Of a stretch of 64,000 nucleotides of DNA, positions 28,235-37,144 are shown piece after piece. Where the stretch lies: contig JABISZ010000038.1 of the NCBI GenBank assembly GCA_018668255.1, positions 117,063-181,062 on the forward strand, read 5' to 3'. A program made the translations under genes and the position numbers. The DNA comes from Pseudomonadota bacterium. Its GTDB lineage: Bacteria; Pseudomonadota; Gammaproteobacteria; Ga0077536. Each line of letters opens with the position of its first letter. Within the stretch, counting starts at the first letter, position 1. The notes under the pieces are model-generated. The model had not been told where the DNA came from. It worked only from the letters and a program-made list of their open reading frames with translations, and did no database searches.

Positions 28235-29392
28235 CTAGGATCTCGATTCTAGCATTGCGATTGCGGGAAGAGTCTTCCCTTCAACAAACTCTAAGAATGC
28301 TCCGCCACCGGTCGAGATGTATGAGATTTCATCTCCAACGTTAAAACTGGTGATAGCAGACAGAGTATCCCCCCCTCCTGCAATTGAGAAAGCCTCAGAC
28401 TTGGCGATAGCTTGAGCTAGTTTTTTAGTTCCTTGCGCGAAATTTGGAAACTCAAAGACCCCGAGGGGGCCGTTCCAAAGAATCGTGCCCGCACTGAGTA
28501 TTATTTTCTCTATTTGTTGGAGTGATTCCTCACCAAGATCTAAAATCATATCATCAGGTGATACTTCACAGGTTTTTTTTCTAACTCCTACTTCATTCTC
28601 TGCGAATTTTTTCCCACAGACCACGTCGACCGGCAGTGGGATGTTCGTTTCTGTGTCTTTTATGATTTTTTCAGCTGTCTTAATCATATCGTTTTCGCAC
28701 AAGGAGGCTCCGATGTTTTTTCCTGAAGCCTTTAGACAAGTGTTCGCTATTCCACCGCCGATGATTAAGGAGTCAACCTTCTCTAACAAGGATTGAATAA
28801 TTTCTAATTTAGTTGAAACCTTGGCACCACCTACTATTGCAACGAGTGGTCTTTTGGGGTTTTCTAGAGCTTTATTTAATGCTGTTATTTCTGCAGTGAG
28901 CAATGGTCCAGAGCAAGCTACAGAAGCATATTTCGCCACTCCATGTGTCGATGCGTGTGCGCGATGGGCAGTGGCGAACGCATCATTGACAAAGATGTCG
29001 CAAAGGCTAGCCATTTTTTTTGCTAATCCTTCGTCGTTAGATTGTTCGCCTTTTAGGAATCTGACGTTCTCAAAGAGTGTTATGCTCCCCGCTTTTGCTT
29101 CAAAGCCCTCGATCCAATTTTCGGCAAAATTTACGGGCATCTTGAGCAAAATACTCAGCGCTGAGGCGATAGGCCGTAGTGATAATAAAGGCTCTATACC
29201 TCCTTCTTCTGGGCGTCCTAGATGAGACATTATCATCACTGTCGCGCCAGATTCGTGAGCGAAAGCAATAGTATCTGTGACGGCTTTAAGCCTCGTGTTA
29301 TCTAGAATTTTCCCATTGGATAAAGGAACATTGAGATCTTCACGGATCAGTAATCGTTGCCCTGCAAGCGAGAGATCACGCATTTGTATCAT
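28235..29392 (-). CDS. pgk: Phosphoglycerate kinase
   Basis: Pgk interconverts 1,3-bisphosphoglycerate plus ADP and 3-phosphoglycerate plus ATP. The 385-residue protein has RLLIREDLNVP (family RVDFNVP), MSHLGRPEEG, FVNDAFATAHRAHAST, the nucleotide-binding VAIVGGAKVSTK and the C-terminal GGGDTLSAI. The first motif reads REDLN where RVDFN is common, a variant also seen in other gammaproteobacterial enzymes. It follows gap by four bases in a tkt-gap-pgk operon. Confidence 0.96.
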   Translation of the reverse strand: MIQMRDLSLAGQRLLIREDLNVPLSNGKILDNTRLKAVTDTIAFAHESGATVMIMSHLGRPEEGGIEPLLSLRPIASALSILLKMPVNFAENWIEGFEAKAGSITLFENVRFLKGEQSNDEGLAKKMASLCDIFVNDAFATAHRAHASTHGVAKYASVACSGPLLTAEITALNKALENPKRPLVAIVGGAKVSTKLEIIQSLLEKVDSLIIGGGIANTCLKASGKNIGASLCENDMIKTAEKIIKDTETNIPLPVDVVCGKKFAENEVGVRKKTCEVSPDDMILDLGEESLQQIEKIILSAGTILWNGPLGVFEFPNFAQGTKKLAQAIAKSEAFSIAGGGDTLSAITSFNVGDEISYISTGGGAFLEFVEGKTLPAIAMLESRS

Positions 29393-29396
29393 ATGC

Positions 29397-30413
29397 TTAT
29401 CCAGCGGCCTTCATCATGGCGAGGGTTGTGTCCAGCATGCGGTTTGAAAACCCCCATTCATTATCATACCAAGATAGTACCTTTACCATGTCCCCTCCAA
29501 TTACCTTCGTTTGGCTAGACTCATAGATTGAAGAATGGGGGTTATGGTTGAAATCGATCGAGACTAGCGGTTCTTTATTATATTCAAGTATTCCGTTTAG
29601 CTCATTCTCAGACGCACTTTTTAGTATCTGAGATATTTCTTCGGTGCTAGTTTGTCTACTTGCTTTAAAAGTAAGGTCAACAAGCGACACATTAATCGTT
29701 GGAACTCTAACCGCATATCCATCTAGCTTACCATTAAGTTCTGGTAAGACTAGTCCGACTGCTGCGGCAGCTCCAGTGCCCGTAGGTATCATCGACTGAG
29801 TGGCAGAGCGTGCTCTCCTAAGATCCGTGTGGTAAACATCTGTCAGCACTTGATCATTTGTATAGGAGTGTATGGTGGTCATCATTCCACTTTCAATTCC
29901 GATTTTTTCGTTTAGAGGCTTCACGAGAGGGGCTAAACAGTTTGTCGTGCACGAGGCATTAGACACCACCACATCTGTGCTCTTTAACAGATGGTGGTTG
30001 ACTCCGTATACAATGGTGGCATCTACATCTTTTCCAGCTGGAGCTGAGATGAGGACTTTTTTTGCACCGCCTGCCAGATGGGCTTTAGCTTTTTCTTTAC
30101 TGGCAAAAAAACCTGTGCACTCTAGAACAACGTCTATGTTAAGCTTTTTCCAAGGCAGGTTCTCAGGGTTGCGTTCGCTTAAGACTTGAATGGCGTGTCC
30201 GTTGACAATCATGTTGCCATTTTCAACGACAACGGTTCCTGGGAATTTCCCGTGAGCGCTATCGTATTTAGTTAAGTGCGCATTTGTTTCAGCATTTCCT
30301 AGATCATTTATCGCCACGATTTCAATTTCAGATTGTCTTTTTGACTCAAACAGGGCTCTCAAGACATTGCGACCAATACGACCATAACCATTAATACCAA
30401 CTCGGACCGCCAT
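29397..30413 (-). CDS. gap: Glyceraldehyde-3-phosphate dehydrogenase, type I
   Basis: The 338-residue enzyme oxidises glyceraldehyde 3-phosphate with NAD and phosphate. It has the NAD motif [15 protein letters not shown], the NAD-selecting aspartate in AINDLG, and the catalytic [13 protein letters not shown]. The operon tkt-gap-pgk could suggest erythrose-4-phosphate dehydrogenase (epd) as an alternative, since epd often sits here, but the active-site and C-terminal motifs ([13 protein letters not shown]) fit GAPDH well. Confidence 0.9.
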   Translation of the reverse strand: MAVRVGINGYGRIGRNVLRALFESKRQSEIEIVAINDLGNAETNAHLTKYDSAHGKFPGTVVVENGNMIVNGHAIQVLSERNPENLPWKKLNIDVVLECTGFFASKEKAKAHLAGGAKKVLISAPAGKDVDATIVYGVNHHLLKSTDVVVSNASCTTNCLAPLVKPLNEKIGIESGMMTTIHSYTNDQVLTDVYHTDLRRARSATQSMIPTGTGAAAAVGLVLPELNGKLDGYAVRVPTINVSLVDLTFKASRQTSTEEISQILKSASENELNGILEYNKEPLVSIDFNHNPHSSIYESSQTKVIGGDMVKVLSWYDNEWGFSNRMLDTTLAMMKAAG

Positions 30414-30435
30414 TACGTTTCTCCTAAAATATTAT

Positions 30436-32460
30436 TTATTGTTTGAGATAGTTATCTATCTGCTGAATACAGCTATTTGTATCTAGCCCAAAATGCTCTA
30501 GTGCTTCATTTCCGGGGGACGAAACTCCAAAGGTATTGATACCAATAGTGAGCCCATCTAAACCCGTATATCGATACCAGAAATCAGTGTTTCCAGCCTC
30601 TATTGAGATACGTTTTTTGATTGAAGGCGATAGGACTTTGTTTTGCCAATCCGCACTTTGCCGATTGAATATCTCTACGCAAGGAATAGAGACCACCCTG
30701 ATCGAACTTCCTGCTTCGTTAAGAGCATTAGCCACCTGTAATGCGATGCCTACCTCGGAACCAGTTGCCATGATAACAGCTGATGCCGGTGTAGGAGGCT
30801 CGAGAAGGATGTATCCGCCCCGGGAGATTTCTTCTGACTGAGCCGAAGTATGGTGCAGTGCTGGTAATCCTTGCCTCGTTAGTAAGAGGCATGATGGGGT
30901 TTTCCGGTTTTCTATAGTCGTTATCCACGCTACAGCAGTTTCTGTAGTATCTGCGGGACGCCAAACATCCAAGTTAGGGATTAGGCGCAGTGAGTTGGTA
31001 TGTTCTACTGGTTGATGTGTTGGGCCGTCTTCACCAAGCGCGACTGAATCATGAGAATAGACAAATATAGGTGCAATTTCCATGAGCGCTGCCATCCTAA
31101 CTGCATTCCTAGCATAGTCTGAAAACACGAGAAAAGTTCCACTATAAGGCACAACCCCGCCATGGAGACACATCCCATTCATCATTGCACTCATCGCAAA
31201 TTCACGAACACCGTAGTATACGTAGTTTCCACTTCTATCTTTGCCTGTAATCGCCTTACTAGACGAGTGCCAAGTATTGTTAGATCCAGTTAGATCTGCT
31301 GAACCGCCCAATAGCATAGGAAGATTAGCTGCTAACGAATCAAGAACGCGTTCCGAAGACTTTCTAGTCGCCTCTTTGAACCCTTCTTCATTATTAAGCA
31401 TTTTTTGAATGCACGCATTTTTATTTCTTTCCCAATCTTGGGGCAGTTTGTTGTGCATCTGAAGTTCCAGTAGCTCGCTATCGTTCTTATATTTTACTCC
31501 ATAGGCAGACAATTTCTTATTCCAGTCTTCCTCAAGGGCTTGTCCTTTATTTTTTGAGCTCCAAGCGTTATACACACTTTCAGGTATATCAAAGGGTTCA
31601 TATTGCCAATTAAGTTCTTTTCTAGCTTCAACTATTTCTTCTTCGCCCAGAGCGGCACCATGGCATGCTGATGTGCCAGCTTTATTAGGTGACCCTTTGC
31701 CTATAACGGTTTTACAGCAAATCAACGTAGGACTATTGTGATTCATTTTTGCCATATCAATTGCTGCGTTAATACTTTTGGTATCGTGCCCGTCAACATT
31801 GGGAATCACATTCCATCCGTAAGCTGTAAATCTTTCTGGCGTGTTATCTGTGAACCACTCATCAATCTCGCCATCAATAGAAATCCCATTGTCATCGTAA
31901 AATAGAATTAATTTGTTTAGCTTGAGGGTTCCTGCCAGCGAGCATGCTTCGTGCGAAATACCCTCCATCAGGCATCCATCTCCAGCGAAAACATACGTAT
32001 AATGATCAATAATATTCAGGTCAGGTTTGTTGAAACGAGCGGCAAGGTGCGCTTCCGTTAAGGCCATCCCAACTGCGTTTGCAATACCTTGCCCCAGCGG
32101 ACCTGTCGTAGTTTCGACGCCTGGTGTATGTCTGTATTCTGGATGGCCAGGAGTTTTGGAGCCCAATTGACGAAAATTCTTAATATCTTCTATACCCAAA
32201 TCATAACCAGTGAGGTGAAGTAACGAGTACAGCAACATCGACCCATGACCATTAGATAAAACGAACCTATCTCGATTAAACCAGTTTGGGTTTTGAGGGT
32301 TGTGATTGAGGTGTTTACGCCATAGAGCTTCGGCGATATCGGCCATTCCCATAGGAGCTCCAGGGTGCCCTGAATTTGCTGCTTGTACGGCATCCATGCT
32401 CAACGCGCGAATCGCGTTTGCTAGCTCGTTAGATGTTGGCTCTCCCGAATTGTTTTCCAT
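30436..32460 (-). CDS. tkt: Transketolase
   Basis: Transketolase moves two-carbon units between sugar phosphates using thiamine diphosphate. The 674-residue length is typical. Seen are the N-terminal [23 protein letters not shown], the thiamine-diphosphate [21 protein letters not shown], and the pyrimidine-domain [16 protein letters not shown] with [19 protein letters not shown] written here as [16 protein letters not shown]. It heads the tkt-gap-pgk operon, 22 bases before gap. Confidence 0.97.
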   Translation of the reverse strand: MENNSGEPTSNELANAIRALSMDAVQAANSGHPGAPMGMADIAEALWRKHLNHNPQNPNWFNRDRFVLSNGHGSMLLYSLLHLTGYDLGIEDIKNFRQLGSKTPGHPEYRHTPGVETTTGPLGQGIANAVGMALTEAHLAARFNKPDLNIIDHYTYVFAGDGCLMEGISHEACSLAGTLKLNKLILFYDDNGISIDGEIDEWFTDNTPERFTAYGWNVIPNVDGHDTKSINAAIDMAKMNHNSPTLICCKTVIGKGSPNKAGTSACHGAALGEEEIVEARKELNWQYEPFDIPESVYNAWSSKNKGQALEEDWNKKLSAYGVKYKNDSELLELQMHNKLPQDWERNKNACIQKMLNNEEGFKEATRKSSERVLDSLAANLPMLLGGSADLTGSNNTWHSSSKAITGKDRSGNYVYYGVREFAMSAMMNGMCLHGGVVPYSGTFLVFSDYARNAVRMAALMEIAPIFVYSHDSVALGEDGPTHQPVEHTNSLRLIPNLDVWRPADTTETAVAWITTIENRKTPSCLLLTRQGLPALHHTSAQSEEISRGGYILLEPPTPASAVIMATGSEVGIALQVANALNEAGSSIRVVSIPCVEIFNRQSADWQNKVLSPSIKKRISIEAGNTDFWYRYTGLDGLTIGINTFGVSSPGNEALEHFGLDTNSCIQQIDNYLKQ

Positions 32461-32611
32461 TATTCACCTTTTTATTGTCGTCAGTTATTCCACTTGACTC
32501 CATTCATCGCTAATAGTGTTGTCTTCAGCCAAACTAGTTTTCCATCGTCGTATTTGGACCGACCTTGATACTAGGACTGCGACAGTATCTATGTTGTTTG
32601 GTGGTAGATTC

Positions 32612-32649
32612 TACTCTGATAGTGCTTTCGAAAAAACCATCTCAGAGTA
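32612..32649. repeat. Eight-base inverted repeat between tkt and metF
   Basis: TACTCTGA (32612-32619) is repeated inverted as TCAGAGTA (32642-32649), separated by 22 bases, in the divergent spacer. Such a perfect repeat could be a regulator-binding site for tkt or metF or a stem in a leader RNA. The conserved core of a SAH riboswitch was looked for and not found. Confidence 0.4.
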
Positions 32650-32738
32650 ATGTTTTTACGCCATTATAATTTATGATCGATGAGAAGGCTTATTTAGTTC
32701 ATAATTGACTTATAATAACGTGTATTAGTGCTCAATAA

Positions 32739-33614
32739 ATGAGTTTAAGTGTACGACTTGAGAGGGATAGAGTTTTAGTGATTGTTCCAGTTAGCTTTGA
32801 GTTTTTTCCAGCCAGAAGTGCCGATGGAAAGAGTAATTTACTTGCCGCGCAAAAGTTATTAAAAAAATTAAATCCTGAATTCTATTCCGTAACTTTTGGG
32901 GCCGGGGGAGGGACACGAGATCTAACACTTCAGACAGTGCTAGATACAGTCAAAAATACTGGAGTTATGAGCGTTCCTCACATTTCATGCAGCGCGCTTT
33001 CTAGTCAAGAGATTCAGGATACTCTCGAACAATATAAAAAGGCCGATGTGTCTCAGTTGGTGGTTTTGAGAGGAGATACTCCCTCCGGTGGTCAATGTTT
33101 TAGCGAATTACGTCACGCGAGCGAGCTAGTGGAGTTGGTTAGAGAAAAACATGGGGAGTATTTTTACATTAATGTTGCTGCATATCCTGAGGTTCATCCT
33201 CAAGCTAAATCCTCGACTATTGATCTGAAAAATTTTAAGATTAAAGTTGAAGCCGGAGCGGATTGTGCGATTACGCAGTATTTCTATAATGCGGATGCTT
33301 ATTTTCGATTTGTCGATCGAGGTCTCGCGTCTGGAATCGATATTCCAATAGTCCCTGGGATAATGCCTATAACCAATTATGCCAATTTAGACCGATTCTC
33401 CACAATGTGTGGTGCCGAAATTCCTCGCTGGCTAAGGATGCGCTTGCAGGAATTTCAGGACGGCAGCGTTGACTTGGAGTCTTATGGGGTAGATGTCGTC
33501 TCTGACATTTGTGAGCGTTTGATTGATGGAGGGGCGCCAAAGCTCCATTTTTACACGATGAATCGAGGCGGTGCTTCTGTGCGTATTTGTGAGAATTTAG
33601 GTATAAAAATTTAA
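32739..33614 (+). CDS. metF: Methylenetetrahydrofolate reductase
   Basis: MetF reduces 5,10-methylene-THF to 5-methyl-THF for methionine synthesis, using FAD. The 291-residue protein has VSFEFFPAR (family SFEFFPPK), SVTFGAGGGTRD, PHISC, VVLRGDTPSGG and the KVEAGADCAITQYFYNAD segment. A TATAAT at 32711-32716 could be the -10 element, giving a short leader; no ribosome site is obvious before the ATG. The change of PPK to PAR in the first motif is unusual. Confidence 0.95.
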   Translation: MSLSVRLERDRVLVIVPVSFEFFPARSADGKSNLLAAQKLLKKLNPEFYSVTFGAGGGTRDLTLQTVLDTVKNTGVMSVPHISCSALSSQEIQDTLEQYKKADVSQLVVLRGDTPSGGQCFSELRHASELVELVREKHGEYFYINVAAYPEVHPQAKSSTIDLKNFKIKVEAGADCAITQYFYNADAYFRFVDRGLASGIDIPIVPGIMPITNYANLDRFSTMCGAEIPRWLRMRLQEFQDGSVDLESYGVDVVSDICERLIDGGAPKLHFYTMNRGGASVRICENLGIKI

Positions 33615-33620
33615 CATAAC

Positions 33621-34115
33621 TCAGTTTGTAGGAGATAATTTCCTTATCGACTTGTTGATCTCTGGTTGAGCAGCATGAGCTTTTTGAGCATCGCGTAATC
33701 GGGTATAGCCCTTAATGACTTCAAGGTCAAATTCCTGGGTTCTTCTTGTGAGAGTGTTGAATGAGATTGAGAGCGTCTCCTGCGTAGCTAGCAAATCGGC
33801 TTCCCTATACATCTCCTGGTAAATGTGAGCCCGCTTCTTATCAAACTCAACTACTCTGGTTTCGATACGAAGCACATCATTAAGGTCAGCCTCTTTTTTG
33901 TAGCAGATGTGAGACTCCAAAGATACGGTTGAGAGATTCCGAGATTGTATATAGGCGAGATCCATTCCTATGAGATCTTTGTAAAAATCAAATCCAGTTT
34001 CGAACGCTTGGACGTAATAAACGACGTTCATATGATTGTTATAGTCTATCCATTCGGGGATCACCTTTAAGTCGGTTATAACGATGCCGTTGGCAGGAAA
34101 AATTTCATTGTTCAT
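33621..34115 (-). CDS. Hotdog-fold acyl-CoA thioesterase
   Basis: The 164-residue protein has the classic hotdog opening EWIDYNNHMNVVYYVQAFE, where the DxNxHMN segment carries the catalytic aspartate of 4-hydroxybenzoyl-CoA-like thioesterases, and then the beta-sheet core with RIETRVVEFDKKRAHIYQEM. Similar proteins are linked with betainyl-CoA or carnitine breakdown, but no such genes are nearby. The upstream in-frame ATG at 34190 adds an arginine-rich stretch that looks non-coding, so 34115 is used. It is convergent with metF. Confidence 0.8.
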   Translation of the reverse strand: MNNEIFPANGIVITDLKVIPEWIDYNNHMNVVYYVQAFETGFDFYKDLIGMDLAYIQSRNLSTVSLESHICYKKEADLNDVLRIETRVVEFDKKRAHIYQEMYREADLLATQETLSISFNTLTRRTQEFDLEVIKGYTRLRDAQKAHAAQPEINKSIRKLSPTN

Positions 34116-34227
34116 TCTTTTTCTTCTCGATCTAGTACTAGAGTCTTGACACAACTGTCTTGAACTACGATGATCTCGCCTCTCTAGCACGACTTTACGT
34201 TTTCTTAGTCGAATTTGCTAGTTCAAA

Positions 34228-34304
34228 GGCTATGTAGCTCAGCTGGTTAGAGCGCAGCATTCATAATGCTGAAGTCGGTGGTTCAAGTCCACCCATAGCC
34301 ACCA
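34228..34304 (+). tRNA. tRNA-Met (CAT), elongator type
   Basis: The 77-base sequence folds into a full cloverleaf. The acceptor stem GGCTATG pairs with CATAGCC, the D-arm GCTC/GAGC is intact, the anticodon stem CAGCA/TGCTG encloses loop TTCATAA, and the T-arm GGTGG-TTCAAGT-CCACC is complete. A genomic ACCA end is present. The 5' half GGCTATGTAGCTCAG closely resembles E. coli elongator metT, so initiator and lysidine-Ile forms are less likely. It stands alone at the boundary between core and catabolic regions. Confidence 0.97.
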
Positions 34305-34454
34305 CCTTTTTTCTGATCCCTAGTAATTAAAAACTGCTAACCTTTCTAGATTCAGTAACCTTGCTCAGAGTACCCCCACCTTTTTATACTCCATTTTTGA
34401 GCACTTTCATGTTTTTATAGGCAGCGCTAAATTATCGGATTACAAATTTTATTT

Positions 34455-34472
34455 AATGATAAGATAATCATT
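34455..34472. promoter_or_regulatory. Inverted repeat ahead of the Baeyer-Villiger monooxygenase
   Basis: AATGAT and ATCATT are perfect inverted repeats with a six-base spacer, 33 bases before the monooxygenase start and just upstream of an AT-rich TATAAA at 34481. The layout fits a small operator, but no regulator gene is nearby. Confidence 0.3.
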
Positions 34473-34504
34473 TAGGTAACTATAAATTTAGTCAGGAGAA
34501 CTTG

Positions 34505-36109
34505 ATGTCGGGAGCTCAGAAGGTAGATGCGGTAATAATTGGCGCGGGGATTTCGGGGATGTATCAACTGCATAAACTTCGAAAAATAGGACTTACCGTT
34601 AAGGTTTATGAGGGCGGCACTGGCGTCGGTGGAACTTGGTACTGGAATCGTTATCCTGGGGCTAGATTTGATTCTGAAAGTGTCAGTTATGGGTACTCTT
34701 TTTCTGAAGAACTGCTGCAAGAGTGGAATTGGAAAGAGCGTTTCTCTCCACAGCCAGATAACTTGGAATATCTGGAGTATGTCGCTGACAAATTTGATCT
34801 TAGAAAGGACATTCAGTTCAGCACGCGTGTGACTTCTTCTCATTATGGAGAAGAGGGAAATGAATGGACTGTGACTACTGACGACGGGAAGTCGATAAAA
34901 TGCCAGTTTCTCATTACCGCGGTGGGAGTCTTATCCACTCCTTTTGTCCCCGAGATAAAAGGTTTGAGCAGTTTTCAGGGAGCCTCTTGGCATACTGCCA
35001 ATTGGCCGAAAGAGCATGTGGGATTTGAGGGCAAGAAAGTTGGAGTAATTGGTACTGGGGCAACTGCTGTACAGCTCATACAGGAAGTAGCGAAGACAGT
35101 TGGGCAGCTCACAGTATTTCAAAGAACAGCAAATTTTTGTAAGCCTCTTGGCAATAGCCTTATTTCTGATGATGAACAAGAAGATATTAAGAAAAATTAT
35201 CCAAAAATTTTTCAAAGGTGTAGAGAGACTTTCGGATCGTTTCTTGCCGATTTCGAAAAAAAATCTGCTTTTGATGTGACTCCCGAAGAGCGAGAAGCTC
35301 GTTATGAGGAGCTCTGGAATGAACCTGGTTTTGGTTTCTGGTTGGGTACTTATGAGGATATACTCACGGATCCTAAAGCTAACGAAACTCAGGCAGAATT
35401 TGCTCGAAAAAAAATACGGTCTCGAGTGCACGATCCGAAAGTTGCGGAAATGTTATGTCCCACCAGCCATCCTATTGGTACCAAACGTATGCCATTGGAA
35501 ACTGGATACTATGAAGTGTATAACCAGCCGAACGTCGAGTTAGTGGACATAAAAGAGACCCCTATTGAAGTAGTGACCAAGAGCGGCCTAAAGACTACCC
35601 AGACAGAATATGAATTTGACATGTTAATTCTCGCTACTGGGTTTGATACGGTAACTGGAAGCTTGGACCGGATTGATATCCGCGGTTCTAATGGCGTGTC
35701 GCTAAAAGAAAAATGGGTGGATGGTCCAAGGACGTATTTAGGCATGGGTTCCTCTGGGTTTCCAAATCTATTTACCTTAGTTGGTCCTCATAACGGTGCT
35801 ACTTTTTGCAATATTCCAAGATGCATTGAGCAAAATGTGGAATGGGTAAGCGATTGTATTGAGCATATGACTAAGAATGATATTCGCCGGATCGAGCCTA
35901 ACAAGGATGCGGAGGACAGATGGACGGAGCACGTGCAAGATGTAGCATCTGACAGTTTGTTTACTAAAACGGATTCGTGGTTTATGGGAGCTAATATTCC
36001 TGGCAAGCCTCGGCAGATGTATCTTTATGCTGGTGGGTCACCATTGTATCGGAAGACTTGCGACGACGTGGCTGCAAATAACTATGAGGGCTACACACTG
36101 CGAAAGTAG
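34505..36109 (+). CDS. Flavin-containing (Baeyer-Villiger type) monooxygenase
   Basis: Type I Baeyer-Villiger monooxygenases insert oxygen next to a ketone using FAD and NADPH. The 534-residue protein has the FAD motif GAGISG (13-18), GGTGVGGTWYWNRYPGAR-like segment at 37-54, the BVMO fingerprint FxGxxxHxxxWP complete at 157-168 (FQG..H..WP), and the NADPH motif GTGATA (183-188). ATG 34505 follows AGGAG by six bases; the TTG directly before it is not needed. It begins a probable three-gene run with a dehydrogenase and a P450. The ketone substrate is not deducible. Confidence 0.9.
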   Translation: MSGAQKVDAVIIGAGISGMYQLHKLRKIGLTVKVYEGGTGVGGTWYWNRYPGARFDSESVSYGYSFSEELLQEWNWKERFSPQPDNLEYLEYVADKFDLRKDIQFSTRVTSSHYGEEGNEWTVTTDDGKSIKCQFLITAVGVLSTPFVPEIKGLSSFQGASWHTANWPKEHVGFEGKKVGVIGTGATAVQLIQEVAKTVGQLTVFQRTANFCKPLGNSLISDDEQEDIKKNYPKIFQRCRETFGSFLADFEKKSAFDVTPEEREARYEELWNEPGFGFWLGTYEDILTDPKANETQAEFARKKIRSRVHDPKVAEMLCPTSHPIGTKRMPLETGYYEVYNQPNVELVDIKETPIEVVTKSGLKTTQTEYEFDMLILATGFDTVTGSLDRIDIRGSNGVSLKEKWVDGPRTYLGMGSSGFPNLFTLVGPHNGATFCNIPRCIEQNVEWVSDCIEHMTKNDIRRIEPNKDAEDRWTEHVQDVASDSLFTKTDSWFMGANIPGKPRQMYLYAGGSPLYRKTCDDVAANNYEGYTLRK

Positions 36110-36246
36110 ACTTTAGGAAGCGCCGTACATGAGGTGTCGCAGGTCCTAAGGCAGAAGCTGCTGTGCCATTATTTAGATGTTGCGAGCACTCATGTTGAAA
36201 TTCTACTCGGAGAAAGTGAAAGCCTGCAAAGTGAGGGGAGAGATAT

Positions 36247-37140
36247 TTGTCTGATTTAGGTTTTGTTGGATTAGGAGCTATCGGTGGGGCTATAGCCGAG
36301 AGGTTGCTTACCCAAAAGCACCGTCTTCGTGTTTACGATATTAACGCTGATGCTTTGACTAGGTTGGTTGATCTAGGAGCCTCCAACGGGCAGAGCTGCA
36401 TGGAGCTTTCTGCGGGCTGTGAAATTGTGTTTCTATCGTTACCTTCACCCGAGGTTGTTGAGCATGTCGTATTAGGCCAAAGTGGGCTTTTATCTCAATC
36501 TAAAAAGTTACGGTATATTGTCGACTTATCTACTAACTCTCCACAACTGAGTCGAAAGATTAGCGCTGCAGCAGAGCAAGTTGGCGTGAACTATCTTGAC
36601 GCCCCTGTTTCCGGCGGTAGGGCGGGTGCAAAAAAAGGCACGCTAAGTGTCATGATAGGAGGTTCGGCAAGTGCCTTTGAGGCGATTAAGCCAATCATCT
36701 TAGGGTTGGGTGCTAATATTTTTCATGTCGGACCGTCAGGGTCGGGGAGCTTAGCTAAGCTTGTAAATAATCAAATCTTTCTATCTACCAGCATTGTTGT
36801 TCAGGAAGCATTTATGATGGGATTAAAGGCGGGCATGCAGCCTCAAGCACTGCTTAATGTGATCAAAACGAGTTCCGCCGCGTCGATGGTAAAGCTCGCG
36901 CCTTTGTTCCTCTCGAATGATGTAGATAGAAATATCTTCTCATTAGAAATAGCAGAGAAAGATTTGAATCTTGCCATTAGCGCTTCTGATGAAACAGGTG
37001 TCTCGATGCCTGTGACAAATGCTGCGCATGCCGTATATAAAAAATCACTGAATACCGAAACATCTAAGCTTGATTTCTATGTAACTTTGCGCGACTTGGC
37101 TGATTCCTGTGACGCTGTCTTTCCTGAGTTCAAGGCTTGA
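36247..37140 (+). CDS. 3-hydroxyisobutyrate dehydrogenase-family oxidoreductase
   Basis: Beta-hydroxyacid dehydrogenases oxidise 3-hydroxyacids with NAD(P). The 297-residue protein has the nucleotide motif LGFVGLGAIGGAIAERLL, the substrate segment YLDAPVSGGRAGAKKGTL and the catalytic lysine in KLVNNQ. TTG at 36247 is the start: GAGGGGAGAG lies directly upstream and no ATG fits. Members act on hydroxyisobutyrate, tartronate semialdehyde or succinic semialdehyde; the exact substrate is open. It lies between the BVMO and the P450, four bases before the latter. Confidence 0.88.
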   Translation: MSDLGFVGLGAIGGAIAERLLTQKHRLRVYDINADALTRLVDLGASNGQSCMELSAGCEIVFLSLPSPEVVEHVVLGQSGLLSQSKKLRYIVDLSTNSPQLSRKISAAAEQVGVNYLDAPVSGGRAGAKKGTLSVMIGGSASAFEAIKPIILGLGANIFHVGPSGSGSLAKLVNNQIFLSTSIVVQEAFMMGLKAGMQPQALLNVIKTSSAASMVKLAPLFLSNDVDRNIFSLEIAEKDLNLAISASDETGVSMPVTNAAHAVYKKSLNTETSKLDFYVTLRDLADSCDAVFPEFKA

Positions 37141-37144
37141 CTGC

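Noticed and set aside
32461..32738. SAH or SAM riboswitch before metF
   Set aside because: No conserved core; the eight-base inverted repeat alone is not enough.
34305..34320. Intrinsic terminator directly after tRNA-Met
   Set aside because: There is a T-run but no stem other than the tRNA itself.
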